Assembly (NCBI GenBank): GCA_002372315.1
Contig: DFFU01000015.1
Coordinates: 1-42,620 of the forward strand
Length of the DNA stretch: 42,620 bases
Reading direction: 5' to 3'
Source: Alphaproteobacteria bacterium UBA3768
Lineage (GTDB): Bacteria > Pseudomonadota > Alphaproteobacteria > CAAHEQ01 > UBA3637
Below the pieces are notes generated by a model. That model did not search any database, was not told the DNA's origin, and saw only the letters and a list, made by a program, of their open reading frames with translations. Positions 32,233-40,085 of this stretch are shown here, piece by piece. A program made the position numbers and the translations under genes. Each line of letters opens with the position of its first letter. Position 1 is the stretch's first letter.

Positions 32233-33726
32233 ATGCTTTATTTAGTTTATGTTTTAACGTTTTTGGCTGGCATTTTATTTTATGCACTTTCACCACGGGA
32301 TGATCAAGTGAATTTGGATGCTTATCGTGCGGAAGGCTTTATTGCTTCATTTTTGGCGCAACATCAAGCCGCCAAAGACTATATGACCCAATGGTTGGGA
32401 TTTGACTTATCTACAAGCAGTTCAGCTTTTAATTTAGTAAAAAAGGAAGGGGGGGATTTTGAATTTAGTTATTTTTTCCCTAACAGTATATATCCAGAAA
32501 TTTCTGACAAACAAGATGACACGACTGCGTCTTCCTATTTAAAAATAGGTACTAGTGAAGATAGTGCATATCAAACGAGCATTATTTGTGAGAATTCTAG
32601 CAATAAAGCCGATCCCAATGGAATAGAGTGTCAAAATAGCAATGCAATACCTTATTTGGTAACGTATGCAGGGGGGAGACTTGCAAATAGACCCGCTTGG
32701 TGGCCTTCAAAGAATAGTAATCGTCAGCGTCGCTATGAAGCATGGCGTAATGCGATAGCACGCCGAACTGGTGGATCACATAATTGTGGTGTGTTGGTAA
32801 AAGTGGGTAGCGATTGGTGTGTGGATAATGGGCAGAGGGTAAAATTACCAAATGGTCAGTGTGCCAAAAAAGTGCCTGCAGTTGTAGCTCATCAATTGTG
32901 TGAAGGTGGGGGATGTGATGATGCATTTTTTTGTATTACAAAGGTTAAACAAGGCCCTGACAAATATTATGTTTCGGGTTTAACCGCCTTTTACGATGGC
33001 ATCAACAATATAAATAAGGGGGCGGAAGGGGACCGTGGTTCAAACGTGTGGAAGGACATGGTTCGTGGCAGTGATTATGATGCGCAAAATGTTGTAAGCT
33101 CAGGGTTGGCATCTAACAATGGCGTTTTTTTCCCACAGATGAATATTACCCGAAGAGGACCGGTATATCATAATTTTACACTAACGATCTTATTGGCAGG
33201 TGCAGATGGCGACAATGCTATTTCGGTGGGATTGGATGCGCCAAATAAGGATGGGACAGCTTATCACATATTGAATTTGACCCAAGCGAGCGGTGATGAT
33301 GTCTTAAAAATACAATTTTTAGGGGATGGATATAGCAGTGATATAAAGTCAACTAATGTAAGCCTGCGGAAGGAAATTGTTCAGGATGGGGAACCTATTA
33401 CGCAGGAGAACATTGTTTCGCTTACATTGATTGGAACAAGTGCAAAGCTGTCAGTTTATTTAAATTCAAACCCGACACCGGTACTTGAGGTCCAACCAGG
33501 CGGCGAGGGGGTGGCTGGTAGATACAATGTGCCAAGAGGTCTCGGGGGAAATTTGTTTAATACAGGGTTAAAGATTAGTGCTGGTGACAATCCTGCCCAT
33601 GTTTATGGGGTGCGCTATTATGCGGATAGGACCTTGACTACCGAAAGGGGAAGTATTCCATCAGAATTGGAAAAGAACTTTAAAATGGATTCAAAACGCT
33701 ATGGGATTAGTACACCTAGAAATTAA
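32233..33726 (+). CDS. Membrane-anchored secreted protein, possibly a minor pilin-like or surface component
   Basis: 497 residues. An N-terminal hydrophobic helix (2-20) with few residues before it is followed by an extended helix (DQVNLDAYRAEGFIASFLAQHQAAKDYM), a lollipop layout like type IV pilins, but no Gly-Glu prepilin cleavage motif is present. The rest is strand-rich with about ten Cys (for example CVDNGQRVKLPNGQC, CEGGGCDDAFFC) that suggest disulfides outside the cytoplasm, and a C-terminal region with lectin-like strand patterns (ISVGLDAPNKDG, VYLNSNPTPVLEV). GAGGGG precedes the ATG. It is followed after 27 bases by a true prepilin-like gene. Function is not recognised. Confidence 0.65.
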   Translation: MLYLVYVLTFLAGILFYALSPRDDQVNLDAYRAEGFIASFLAQHQAAKDYMTQWLGFDLSTSSSAFNLVKKEGGDFEFSYFFPNSIYPEISDKQDDTTASSYLKIGTSEDSAYQTSIICENSSNKADPNGIECQNSNAIPYLVTYAGGRLANRPAWWPSKNSNRQRRYEAWRNAIARRTGGSHNCGVLVKVGSDWCVDNGQRVKLPNGQCAKKVPAVVAHQLCEGGGCDDAFFCITKVKQGPDKYYVSGLTAFYDGINNINKGAEGDRGSNVWKDMVRGSDYDAQNVVSSGLASNNGVFFPQMNITRRGPVYHNFTLTILLAGADGDNAISVGLDAPNKDGTAYHILNLTQASGDDVLKIQFLGDGYSSDIKSTNVSLRKEIVQDGEPITQENIVSLTLIGTSAKLSVYLNSNPTPVLEVQPGGEGVAGRYNVPRGLGGNLFNTGLKISAGDNPAHVYGVRYYADRTLTTERGSIPSELEKNFKMDSKRYGISTPRN

Positions 33727-33753
33727 AACACAAGTATTTTTAAAGGAGGCATA

Positions 33754-35670
33754 ATGTTATCTTTTCACAATAATTCAAAAAAAATACAACGTGGTTCCAT
33801 TATGTTGGAAGTTATCGCTGTATTGGCCTTGATGGGGGTAATGGGGGCGATGTTGTTTCGCCAAATCTATCAACGCAACCAAGAATTGCATAACATTCAA
33901 ATGGCATCCGAAATGCGCACAGTGAAAGAGGCTTTTTCAGCCTATATTCAAGCTCAAAGGGCTGAATTAATTACTATGTGTGATGCAATAAACATTACTC
34001 CCAACCCCTGCACAAATGTTTCAGGAAATGTGTCTACTTTTTTGGCAGGCGATGTGAATAGGGGCATTCGATCCTATTTGCCGGCGGGATGGTTTTCGGA
34101 TAATAATTTGCAAGACTACTATACGTTTAGTTTATGGGCGTACAAACAAAATGATGTAACCAAAAAAACAATTTTATATGGGGTGATTGTACCAACTCAG
34201 ATGACATTACCCACCACTGGGTGGAACTTTAAACGAGCTGCCCGCGTTGCATTGTTAATTGGTGCCGATGGTGGCGTGTATCAAGATGCAATGACGGGGC
34301 ATAATCTAATAGCTGGGGCATTGGGAACATGGCATTTAGATCTTGATGACAAGATGTGTGATGATAGTGAGTGCCCTGAACCGACTTATGTCGCTATTAC
34401 GTCAATGGATATTTTTACCCCCGAATACGAATTGCCAGAGGGGGAAGTGAATTTGCCAGAAAAGTGGAGTTTAGCGTTGGAAAAGGCGCATGCTTGGAAT
34501 CAATTTTCCGCTGGTGCTGATGAAAATCAGTGTCATAAAATTCTTCATACTGGCTATACCTCAGAGGATGATAAGACTGTTAACTCGGATAGTATTTACC
34601 CAACGAGCTGTAATCCACTATTTTGGGTAAAAAAGGACGGAGAAACAGCACAGGTTTTTGTGAATAATGATTTGGAAATCGGCAACAATGGTACCGCCAA
34701 TGTAACCATTCGTCAGGAAGGTCCCATTGTCTTTAATGCAAAAGATCAGGATAATCAGGCAAATAATGAGGAAACGTCCTATGTTTTGGATCCGGCCTAT
34801 ACATCCACAATGAATGATATTAAAATCATGTCCCGCGGTGGCGCAAAGTTATCGGATATCTTACCCAATTATATTTTAAAGGAAACGAAAGTAGGTTCAT
34901 GTAAAGTAAAAATAAATGAGTCTGGTGAGTACGACAGTGATGAAACCTATTATTCTGAAAGTAATAGTAAGAAGAAGACCTATTCTTGGTGTGATTTAAA
35001 GTGGAATGATGGCTCAGGCGATGCAATGGGACATTCCCTTAAAGACAGGCTTAAGTGTCCAAAGGGATATAAGTACGCTGTTGTGGTTATCCCCAGCCAA
35101 TTTGGTTATTTGCCAACCGTTCTTAATAAAAAAGAAAAGCATACCCATACTATACCACTAAGTGGAGAACATAAGCATGGTGAAGTGGATGTTAACATTG
35201 GAGAGTTAAAAGATGGGGACGGCGCAACAATAGCAACTGGTGTTACAGGAAAGGCTACTATTTCTGAAAGTGGAGCGCATACGCATACTGTAGAGGATGC
35301 TACGACTAAATTTGTATCAGAGATATCGGATTGTCAATTTTTTGTAGCGATGGGACAGTATAGTGGTGTTACCAAACATGTTAATTCAGATTCAGGCTTG
35401 CACTCTTATGATGGGACTGGTAGTCCACTTCATGTGATTATGGGATACCAAAAACCATCAGGAGAAAAGTGTGAAGTTTATGATGCCAAAAAGAAAGAAG
35501 AAACACTGAAGGCAATCATACAAACCTATTGTGTGTTTGATACGTCATCAACAGACAGTAAGAGCAGGAAGAGTGATTTTTCTGATTGGGATACTTTTAA
35601 AACAAAAATTAAAACACAAGAGGAATGTTTATCCTATGGTGGCACATGGGCGTCAGGTACATGTAGTTAA
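33754..35670 (+). CDS. Large type IV prepilin-like protein (PilV-like tip adhesin candidate)
   Basis: 638 residues with a class III leader: basic start KKIQRG, cleavage after G14, then SIMLEVIAVLALMGVMGAML with Glu at +5, as in type IVb pilins. The hydrophobic helix continues as an amphipathic helix (RNQELHNIQMASEMRTVKEA). The body is far larger than a major pilin (about 15-20 kDa) and carries paired Cys, a Gly/His stretch (KHTHTIPLSGEHKHGE, SGAHTHTVED) and a Cys-containing tail ending CLSYGGTWASGTCS. IncI PilV adhesins have this plan of a pilin N-terminus fused to a large head; the match is by layout, not by sequence I can confirm. AAAGGAGG precedes the ATG. No pilus assembly genes are in the window. 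Confidence 0.75.
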   Translation: MLSFHNNSKKIQRGSIMLEVIAVLALMGVMGAMLFRQIYQRNQELHNIQMASEMRTVKEAFSAYIQAQRAELITMCDAINITPNPCTNVSGNVSTFLAGDVNRGIRSYLPAGWFSDNNLQDYYTFSLWAYKQNDVTKKTILYGVIVPTQMTLPTTGWNFKRAARVALLIGADGGVYQDAMTGHNLIAGALGTWHLDLDDKMCDDSECPEPTYVAITSMDIFTPEYELPEGEVNLPEKWSLALEKAHAWNQFSAGADENQCHKILHTGYTSEDDKTVNSDSIYPTSCNPLFWVKKDGETAQVFVNNDLEIGNNGTANVTIRQEGPIVFNAKDQDNQANNEETSYVLDPAYTSTMNDIKIMSRGGAKLSDILPNYILKETKVGSCKVKINESGEYDSDETYYSESNSKKKTYSWCDLKWNDGSGDAMGHSLKDRLKCPKGYKYAVVVIPSQFGYLPTVLNKKEKHTHTIPLSGEHKHGEVDVNIGELKDGDGATIATGVTGKATISESGAHTHTVEDATTKFVSEISDCQFFVAMGQYSGVTKHVNSDSGLHSYDGTGSPLHVIMGYQKPSGEKCEVYDAKKKEETLKAIIQTYCVFDTSSTDSKSRKSDFSDWDTFKTKIKTQEECLSYGGTWASGTCS

Positions 35671-35686
35671 GCATTTAAAATAATCC

Positions 35687-35715
35687 TTGCGTTTTGGGGC
35701 ATAAAATGATACAAT
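35687..35715 (+). promoter_or_regulatory. glyA promoter within an inverted repeat
   Basis: TTGCGT and TACAAT, spacer 17, extended -10 (TGATACAAT). The perfect nine-base inverted repeat TTGGGGCAT (35694-35702) and ATGCCCCAA (35731-35739) brackets the -10 and transcription start. Confidence 0.65.
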
Positions 35716-35754
35716 AAAGTCATTCAAAAAATGCCCCAACTGAAAGGATTTACA

Positions 35755-37068
35755 ATGTACGCTCAACTCTCCTCTATTATTGATTTAGTTGCTGATGAAG
35801 ATGCCGATGTGGCGGCCTTGATTGCGGCCGAAAATTTACGCCAAAATGAAAACATTCCCTTGATTCCATCCGAAAACATCGTATCGGATGCGGTGGCGGC
35901 TGCTTTGTCCAGTTGCTTCACCAACAAATATGCCGAAGGCTATCCACATAAATGGAAAGATGGCGTTGCCCAAGTGGCCAATGGCCGTTATTACCAAGGT
36001 CAAGCCAACACCAATCAATTGGAACGCTTGGTCATGGATCGCGCTTTAAAATTGTTTGTGGGTGATGAAGCGGATAAATATCACGCCAATGTTCAGGCTT
36101 TATCGGGCGCCCCCGCCAATTTGGCAGTGCTTTCGGCCTTTTTATCGCCTGGCGACACCTTTATGGGGTTAGCCTTGGATAATGGTGGCCATCTCACCCA
36201 TGGACATAAAGTCAATATCACGGGTAAATTCTTCCACGCCGTTCAATATGGCCTGACAGCCGAAGGTTTATTGGATTATGATGCCATTGAAAAATTGGCC
36301 ATGGAAAATAAACCCAAAATCATTATTTGTGGTGCAACCGCCTATCCACTCACCATTGATTTCAAACGCTTTGGAGAAATTGCCAAAAAATGTGGAGCCT
36401 TGTTGATGGCGGATGTATCCCATATTGCGGGATTGATTGCAGGCGGTGCACATGAATCGTGCTTCCCCTATGCCGATATTATGACCACCACCACACACAA
36501 GACTTTGCGTGGTCCACGCGCGGGACTGATTATTTGCAAAAAAGAACTGGGCGAAAAAATTGATAAAGCCTTGTTTCCTGGATTACAGGGTGGCCCCCAT
36601 ATGAATACAATTGCAGCCTTGGCAGTCGCTTTAAAAGAAGCCTTAGATCCCAAGTTTAAAGATTATGCCCATCAAATTGTGATCAATGCCAAAGCTTTGG
36701 CCGAAGATTTAAAAGCAGCAGGCTTTAAATTGATTGGTAATGGTACCGAAAACCATTTAATCTTAATGGATGTCATCCATAGCTCTGATGCTGTCAAAGT
36801 GGATGATGCCAGTCGTTTTGCTGAAGATTTGGAAACAGCACATTTGGTTGCCAATAAAAATGCTGTGCCTGGGGATTTAAAGCCTTGGATTCCTTCGGGT
36901 ATTCGCTTGGGCACACCGGCGGTAACAACTTTGGGCATGAAAGAAAATGAAATGCATCAAATTGCGGGCTTTATTATTCGTGCCGCTCAGGCCAAGGGAG
37001 ACAGTGAAAAATTAAAAGCAATTGGGGAGGAAGTTAAAACATTCTTACAACCCTTTACAAAAGGATAA
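35755..37068 (+). CDS. glyA: Serine hydroxymethyltransferase
   Basis: Converts serine and tetrahydrofolate to glycine and 5,10-methylene-THF, the main source of one-carbon units. The 437-residue PLP enzyme has IPSENIVS near the start, the GRYYQGQANTNQLE segment, DVSHIAGLIAGG and the PLP lysine K249 in TTTTHKTLRGPRAG. The ATG at 35755 follows AAAGGA at six bases; an ATG at 35731 lies within the inverted repeat and lacks a ribosome binding site. Codon use is richer in C and G than in its neighbours, as expected for a highly expressed gene. Confidence 0.97.
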   Translation: MYAQLSSIIDLVADEDADVAALIAAENLRQNENIPLIPSENIVSDAVAAALSSCFTNKYAEGYPHKWKDGVAQVANGRYYQGQANTNQLERLVMDRALKLFVGDEADKYHANVQALSGAPANLAVLSAFLSPGDTFMGLALDNGGHLTHGHKVNITGKFFHAVQYGLTAEGLLDYDAIEKLAMENKPKIIICGATAYPLTIDFKRFGEIAKKCGALLMADVSHIAGLIAGGAHESCFPYADIMTTTTHKTLRGPRAGLIICKKELGEKIDKALFPGLQGGPHMNTIAALAVALKEALDPKFKDYAHQIVINAKALAEDLKAAGFKLIGNGTENHLILMDVIHSSDAVKVDDASRFAEDLETAHLVANKNAVPGDLKPWIPSGIRLGTPAVTTLGMKENEMHQIAGFIIRAAQAKGDSEKLKAIGEEVKTFLQPFTKG

Positions 37069-37070
37069 AA

Positions 37071-37577
37071 ATGCAAATTAAAACGAAAGAAACTGTCCAA
37101 AAAACTTTGGCCAAATACCGTTGGGATGATTTGGAAAATTGGGAGCCGAAGGGGAATGTAAAAGATCGCACCTTTCAGCGTTTGGTTTATCAAAAAGATA
37201 ATGTGGCCATTATGCAAAGAAAATGGGCAAATGGGTACGGAATATCCTTAGAAACTCCTGAATATACCTTATACATATCATCTGGTCAACATCCGGATTT
37301 TTTCGCAAAGAAAAAATTAACCCCCTACTATGCAATCAGCATTGCCACCACGCACGCTGAAAGGAAAGTATATCAAGATATGATGGATGAAAAAGGTTTT
37401 AAAGATATTCGTGGTAATCGAGATCTTTTATTCCATTTTATGGAAAATGTTCCCGATCGTTTTTGGGAAATTGCAATAGATGAAAAAGCCAATCATATTT
37501 CAACCTATTGGATGCGTATTCCCAGTGAAATTGGGGCAAAAAAATTAAAAAGACGCTTAACTAAGGAGAGAGAATGA
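37071..37577 (+). CDS. Unknown cytoplasmic protein between glyA and cysS
   Basis: 168 residues, mixed alpha/beta, rich in aromatic and basic residues (YRWDDLENW, MQRKWANGYGISLE, NVPDRFWEIAI), with no signal peptide or membrane segment. I do not recognise a family. AAAGGA, itself in the end of glyA, precedes the ATG by five bases, and its stop overlaps the cysS start (ATGA), so glyA, this gene and cysS form one operon. The tight coupling argues for a real gene. Confidence 0.75.
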   Translation: MQIKTKETVQKTLAKYRWDDLENWEPKGNVKDRTFQRLVYQKDNVAIMQRKWANGYGISLETPEYTLYISSGQHPDFFAKKKLTPYYAISIATTHAERKVYQDMMDEKGFKDIRGNRDLLFHFMENVPDRFWEIAIDEKANHISTYWMRIPSEIGAKKLKRRLTKERE

Positions 37578-38968
37578 GACTCTATAATACACTCAATCGT
37601 TGTGTGGAAGAATTTAAACCTATTCAAGAGGGGCAAGTAAGTATGTATTGCTGCGGTCCTACCGTTTATAGTTATGCCCATATTGGAAATTTAAGGACTT
37701 ATCTCAATGAAGATTTTTTGCATCGCACATTAGAACGTGCAGGCTACACAGTGCATCATGTTATGAATATTACAGATGTGGGGCATCTCACGTCTGATGA
37801 GGATACGGGTGAAGATAAAATGCTCAAAGCCGCTGAACAAGAAAAAATGGATGTGTTGGCTTTGGCTCGCAAATATGAAGATTTCTTTTTTGAAGAAGAA
37901 AAAGATCTCAACATCATTCGTCCCGAAAAAGTGTGTCGTGCAACAGAACATGTGCAAGACATGATTGAATTTGTTAAAAAGTTGGAAGAAAAAGGATTGG
38001 CCTATGTCGCAGGTGGTAATGTCTATTTTGATACCATGAAATTTGGTCACTATGGCGAATTATCGCATAAGGATATTGACGGCTTACAACATGGGGCGCG
38101 TGTGGAAGAAGATACAAATAAGCGCAATCCAACGGACTTTGTGTTGTGGTTCACTTCGTCCAAATTTGAAAATCAAATTTTACAATGGGATTCCCCATGG
38201 GGCAGGGGCTATCCTGGGTGGCATATTGAATGTTCGGTTATGTCATCTAAGTATTTAGGGGAACGTATAGATATCCACTGTGGTGGTGTAGACCATGTGT
38301 CTGTGCATCATGAAAATGAAAAAGCCCAATCAGAGGGGTGTTTTGGTCATAAATGGGTGAATTATTGGGTACATAATGAATTTTTACAACTTAAAGATAT
38401 GAAAATGTCCAAATCCTTAGGAAATATTTTAACTATCCCTGCTTTGAAAGAAAAAGGATATAATCCTTTAGCCTATCGTTACTTGGCTATGACTGCTCAT
38501 TATCGTTCTTTATTACAATTTACTTGGGAAGCGTTGGATGTGGCACAAAAATCTTATGATAATTTAAAGGCACGTGTAATTGAAATTAAAAAAGATTTAA
38601 CTGGTATTGTGGATAATGAAAAGAAAAAAAACGCTTTGGATAAATTTGATCATGCCCTTTTCAATGATATAGCAATGCCCCAAGCACTGGCTGTTATGTG
38701 GGAAGTAGTGAAAGATTCTGATTTAAATAATGCCACCAAATGGACTATCTTATTGGATATGGACAAAGTGTTGGGGTTAAATATGGATCAAATGCAGGAA
38801 GAAAAAGTTGAGATTGATTCAGAATTGCAAGCCTTACTTGATGCGCGTAAAATTGCACGCCAAGAAAAAAATTGGGCAAAATCCGATGAAATTCGGGATT
38901 CCTTAAAGGCCAAGGGCTGGACAGTGAAAGATTTACCCGATGGAACGGTGCAATTGCTGAAAATATAA
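37574..38968 (+). CDS. cysS: Cysteinyl-tRNA synthetase
   Basis: Charges tRNA-Cys. The 464-residue class I synthetase has the zinc Cys in YCCGPTVY, HIGH-type HIGN (36-39), the zinc-site segments WHIECSVM and GGVDHVSVHHENE, and KMSKS (277-281). The start overlaps the upstream stop by four bases. A C-terminal helical tail ending in LPDGTVQLLKI is typical. Confidence 0.97.
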   Translation: MRLYNTLNRCVEEFKPIQEGQVSMYCCGPTVYSYAHIGNLRTYLNEDFLHRTLERAGYTVHHVMNITDVGHLTSDEDTGEDKMLKAAEQEKMDVLALARKYEDFFFEEEKDLNIIRPEKVCRATEHVQDMIEFVKKLEEKGLAYVAGGNVYFDTMKFGHYGELSHKDIDGLQHGARVEEDTNKRNPTDFVLWFTSSKFENQILQWDSPWGRGYPGWHIECSVMSSKYLGERIDIHCGGVDHVSVHHENEKAQSEGCFGHKWVNYWVHNEFLQLKDMKMSKSLGNILTIPALKEKGYNPLAYRYLAMTAHYRSLLQFTWEALDVAQKSYDNLKARVIEIKKDLTGIVDNEKKKNALDKFDHALFNDIAMPQALAVMWEVVKDSDLNNATKWTILLDMDKVLGLNMDQMQEEKVEIDSELQALLDARKIARQEKNWAKSDEIRDSLKAKGWTVKDLPDGTVQLLKI

Positions 38969-38977
38969 GGAGATATG

Positions 38978-39184
38978 ATGTTTGATCTAAAAACGTTAAA
39001 AACAATTGATGAAGCATTGGATATGGCATTAGATAACTTAGTGGAAGAGAATGCTTTCAAAAAAGATTCTCCTTACGCACAAAGTTTTGTGCGCGCGAAG
39101 GAAAAGGTGCAAACAGAAATTACACGCCATCAAAAACAAAGCAAGTTTTTGATATCAAATGCTTCTTTGCGCAGACGCAGATAA
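38978..39184 (+). CDS. Small helical basic protein after cysS
   Basis: 68 residues from the ATG at 38978 (69 if the ATG three bases earlier is used). AAGGAG, partly overlapping the cysS stop, lies five bases before 38978, which favours the second ATG. It is helical, with an acidic first half and a very basic end (SNASLRRRR). No family recognised. It is the last gene of the glyA-cysS unit and nearly abuts nrdG, which converges. Confidence 0.6.
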   Translation: MFDLKTLKTIDEALDMALDNLVEENAFKKDSPYAQSFVRAKEKVQTEITRHQKQSKFLISNASLRRRR

Positions 39185-39189
39185 ATACT

Positions 39190-39876
39190 TTAACGAATAA
39201 TCAATTGTGGAAATATTGCTTGAACGGGGCCTAATGCTTCGTGTGAAAAAAAAGATTCTATATCCAATAATGAAGGAGGATTTTTATCTTCAGGAAAGGT
39301 ATGGTATTTTTGAAGCGCATAAGTCCTCACACCTAAAGACTTTAAATCTTTGGCAATATGCAATATATCAGTCGGTTTTAAATTTTTGGGATCGCAAGTG
39401 GTACGGCACTCAAAATTAAGTTCACTTTCAATCAAAATCTTCAAACTTTCCTGCACTTTTTCGGCCATTTTTTTACGACCACAAAGAATATCATATTTAT
39501 CCCAAGGTCCTTTTATATCTAATCCCACCCAATCCAAAAGGGGGAAGATTTCTTTTAATTTTTCGGGGTAAACACCAGATGTGTGCAATGCCGTTTTAAA
39601 ACCTAAATCTTTAATTTGCATTAGCATATGGGGCAAATCAGATTGAAGTAATGGTTCCCCTCCACTGAATACGACACCATCTAATCTTTTGCGACGTGTT
39701 TTTAAAAAATTTAAAGTTGTAGACCAATCTTGTGTGGAATCTGTCAAAGGTTGCAGATTTGGATTATGACAAAAGGGGCATCTGAGCGGACACCCCTGAA
39801 AAAAAACGACGGCAGCCAAATATCCTGGAAAATCAATACTTGTAAAAGGGACTAAACCCGCTACCGTCCGTGCCAT
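39190..39876 (-). CDS. nrdG: Anaerobic ribonucleotide reductase activating protein (radical SAM)
   Basis: NrdG makes the glycyl radical on its partner using S-adenosylmethionine. The 228-residue protein has the [4Fe-4S] motif C29-P-L-R-C33-P-F-C36 in GCPLRCPFCHN, the FSGGEPLLQ motif and the DWVGLDIKGPW segment of the pyruvate-formate-lyase-activase-like branch, longer than E. coli NrdG (154 residues). GGGAG precedes the ATG. It follows the small glycyl-radical gene by 16 bases, so the three genes form one operon. Confidence 0.92.
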   Translation of the reverse strand: MARTVAGLVPFTSIDFPGYLAAVVFFQGCPLRCPFCHNPNLQPLTDSTQDWSTTLNFLKTRRKRLDGVVFSGGEPLLQSDLPHMLMQIKDLGFKTALHTSGVYPEKLKEIFPLLDWVGLDIKGPWDKYDILCGRKKMAEKVQESLKILIESELNFECRTTCDPKNLKPTDILHIAKDLKSLGVRTYALQKYHTFPEDKNPPSLLDIESFFSHEALGPVQAIFPQLIIR

Positions 39877-39892
39877 TATGGCTCCCTAACTG

Positions 39893-40081
39893 TTAACCAA
39901 CTTTTTGCATCGCGCAAGAGCAATTGGCGCGTTCTTCTGTGAACCATTGACGTTCATCAAATTCACTCTTCTTTCCCTTATTGAAGTGGCTGTATGGGCG
40001 GAAATAACCCATTACACGCGTCCAACATTCACAAGGTGTTCTTTCGTTTTCATTGGCTGATAAAATTTCGATATCTGTCAT
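39893..40081 (-). CDS. Separate glycyl-radical domain of class III ribonucleotide reductase
   Basis: 62 residues holding the motif CECWTRVMGYFRP: RVMGY with G25 is the RVxGY glycyl-radical loop that normally ends NrdD, and the following SHFNKGKKSEFDERQWF is the usual C-terminal tail. The large NrdD encoded just upstream lacks this loop. It has its own ribosome binding site (GAGGAG, inside the end of nrdD) and starts four bases after the nrdD stop, in a different frame. So the reductase appears to be built from two polypeptides, with this one activated by NrdG. Four Cys (C17, C19 and two in NCSCAM) may bind metal or contact the zinc site of NrdD. Confidence 0.85.
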   Translation of the reverse strand: MTDIEILSANENERTPCECWTRVMGYFRPYSHFNKGKKSEFDERQWFTEERANCSCAMQKVG

Positions 40082-40085
40082 TTTT

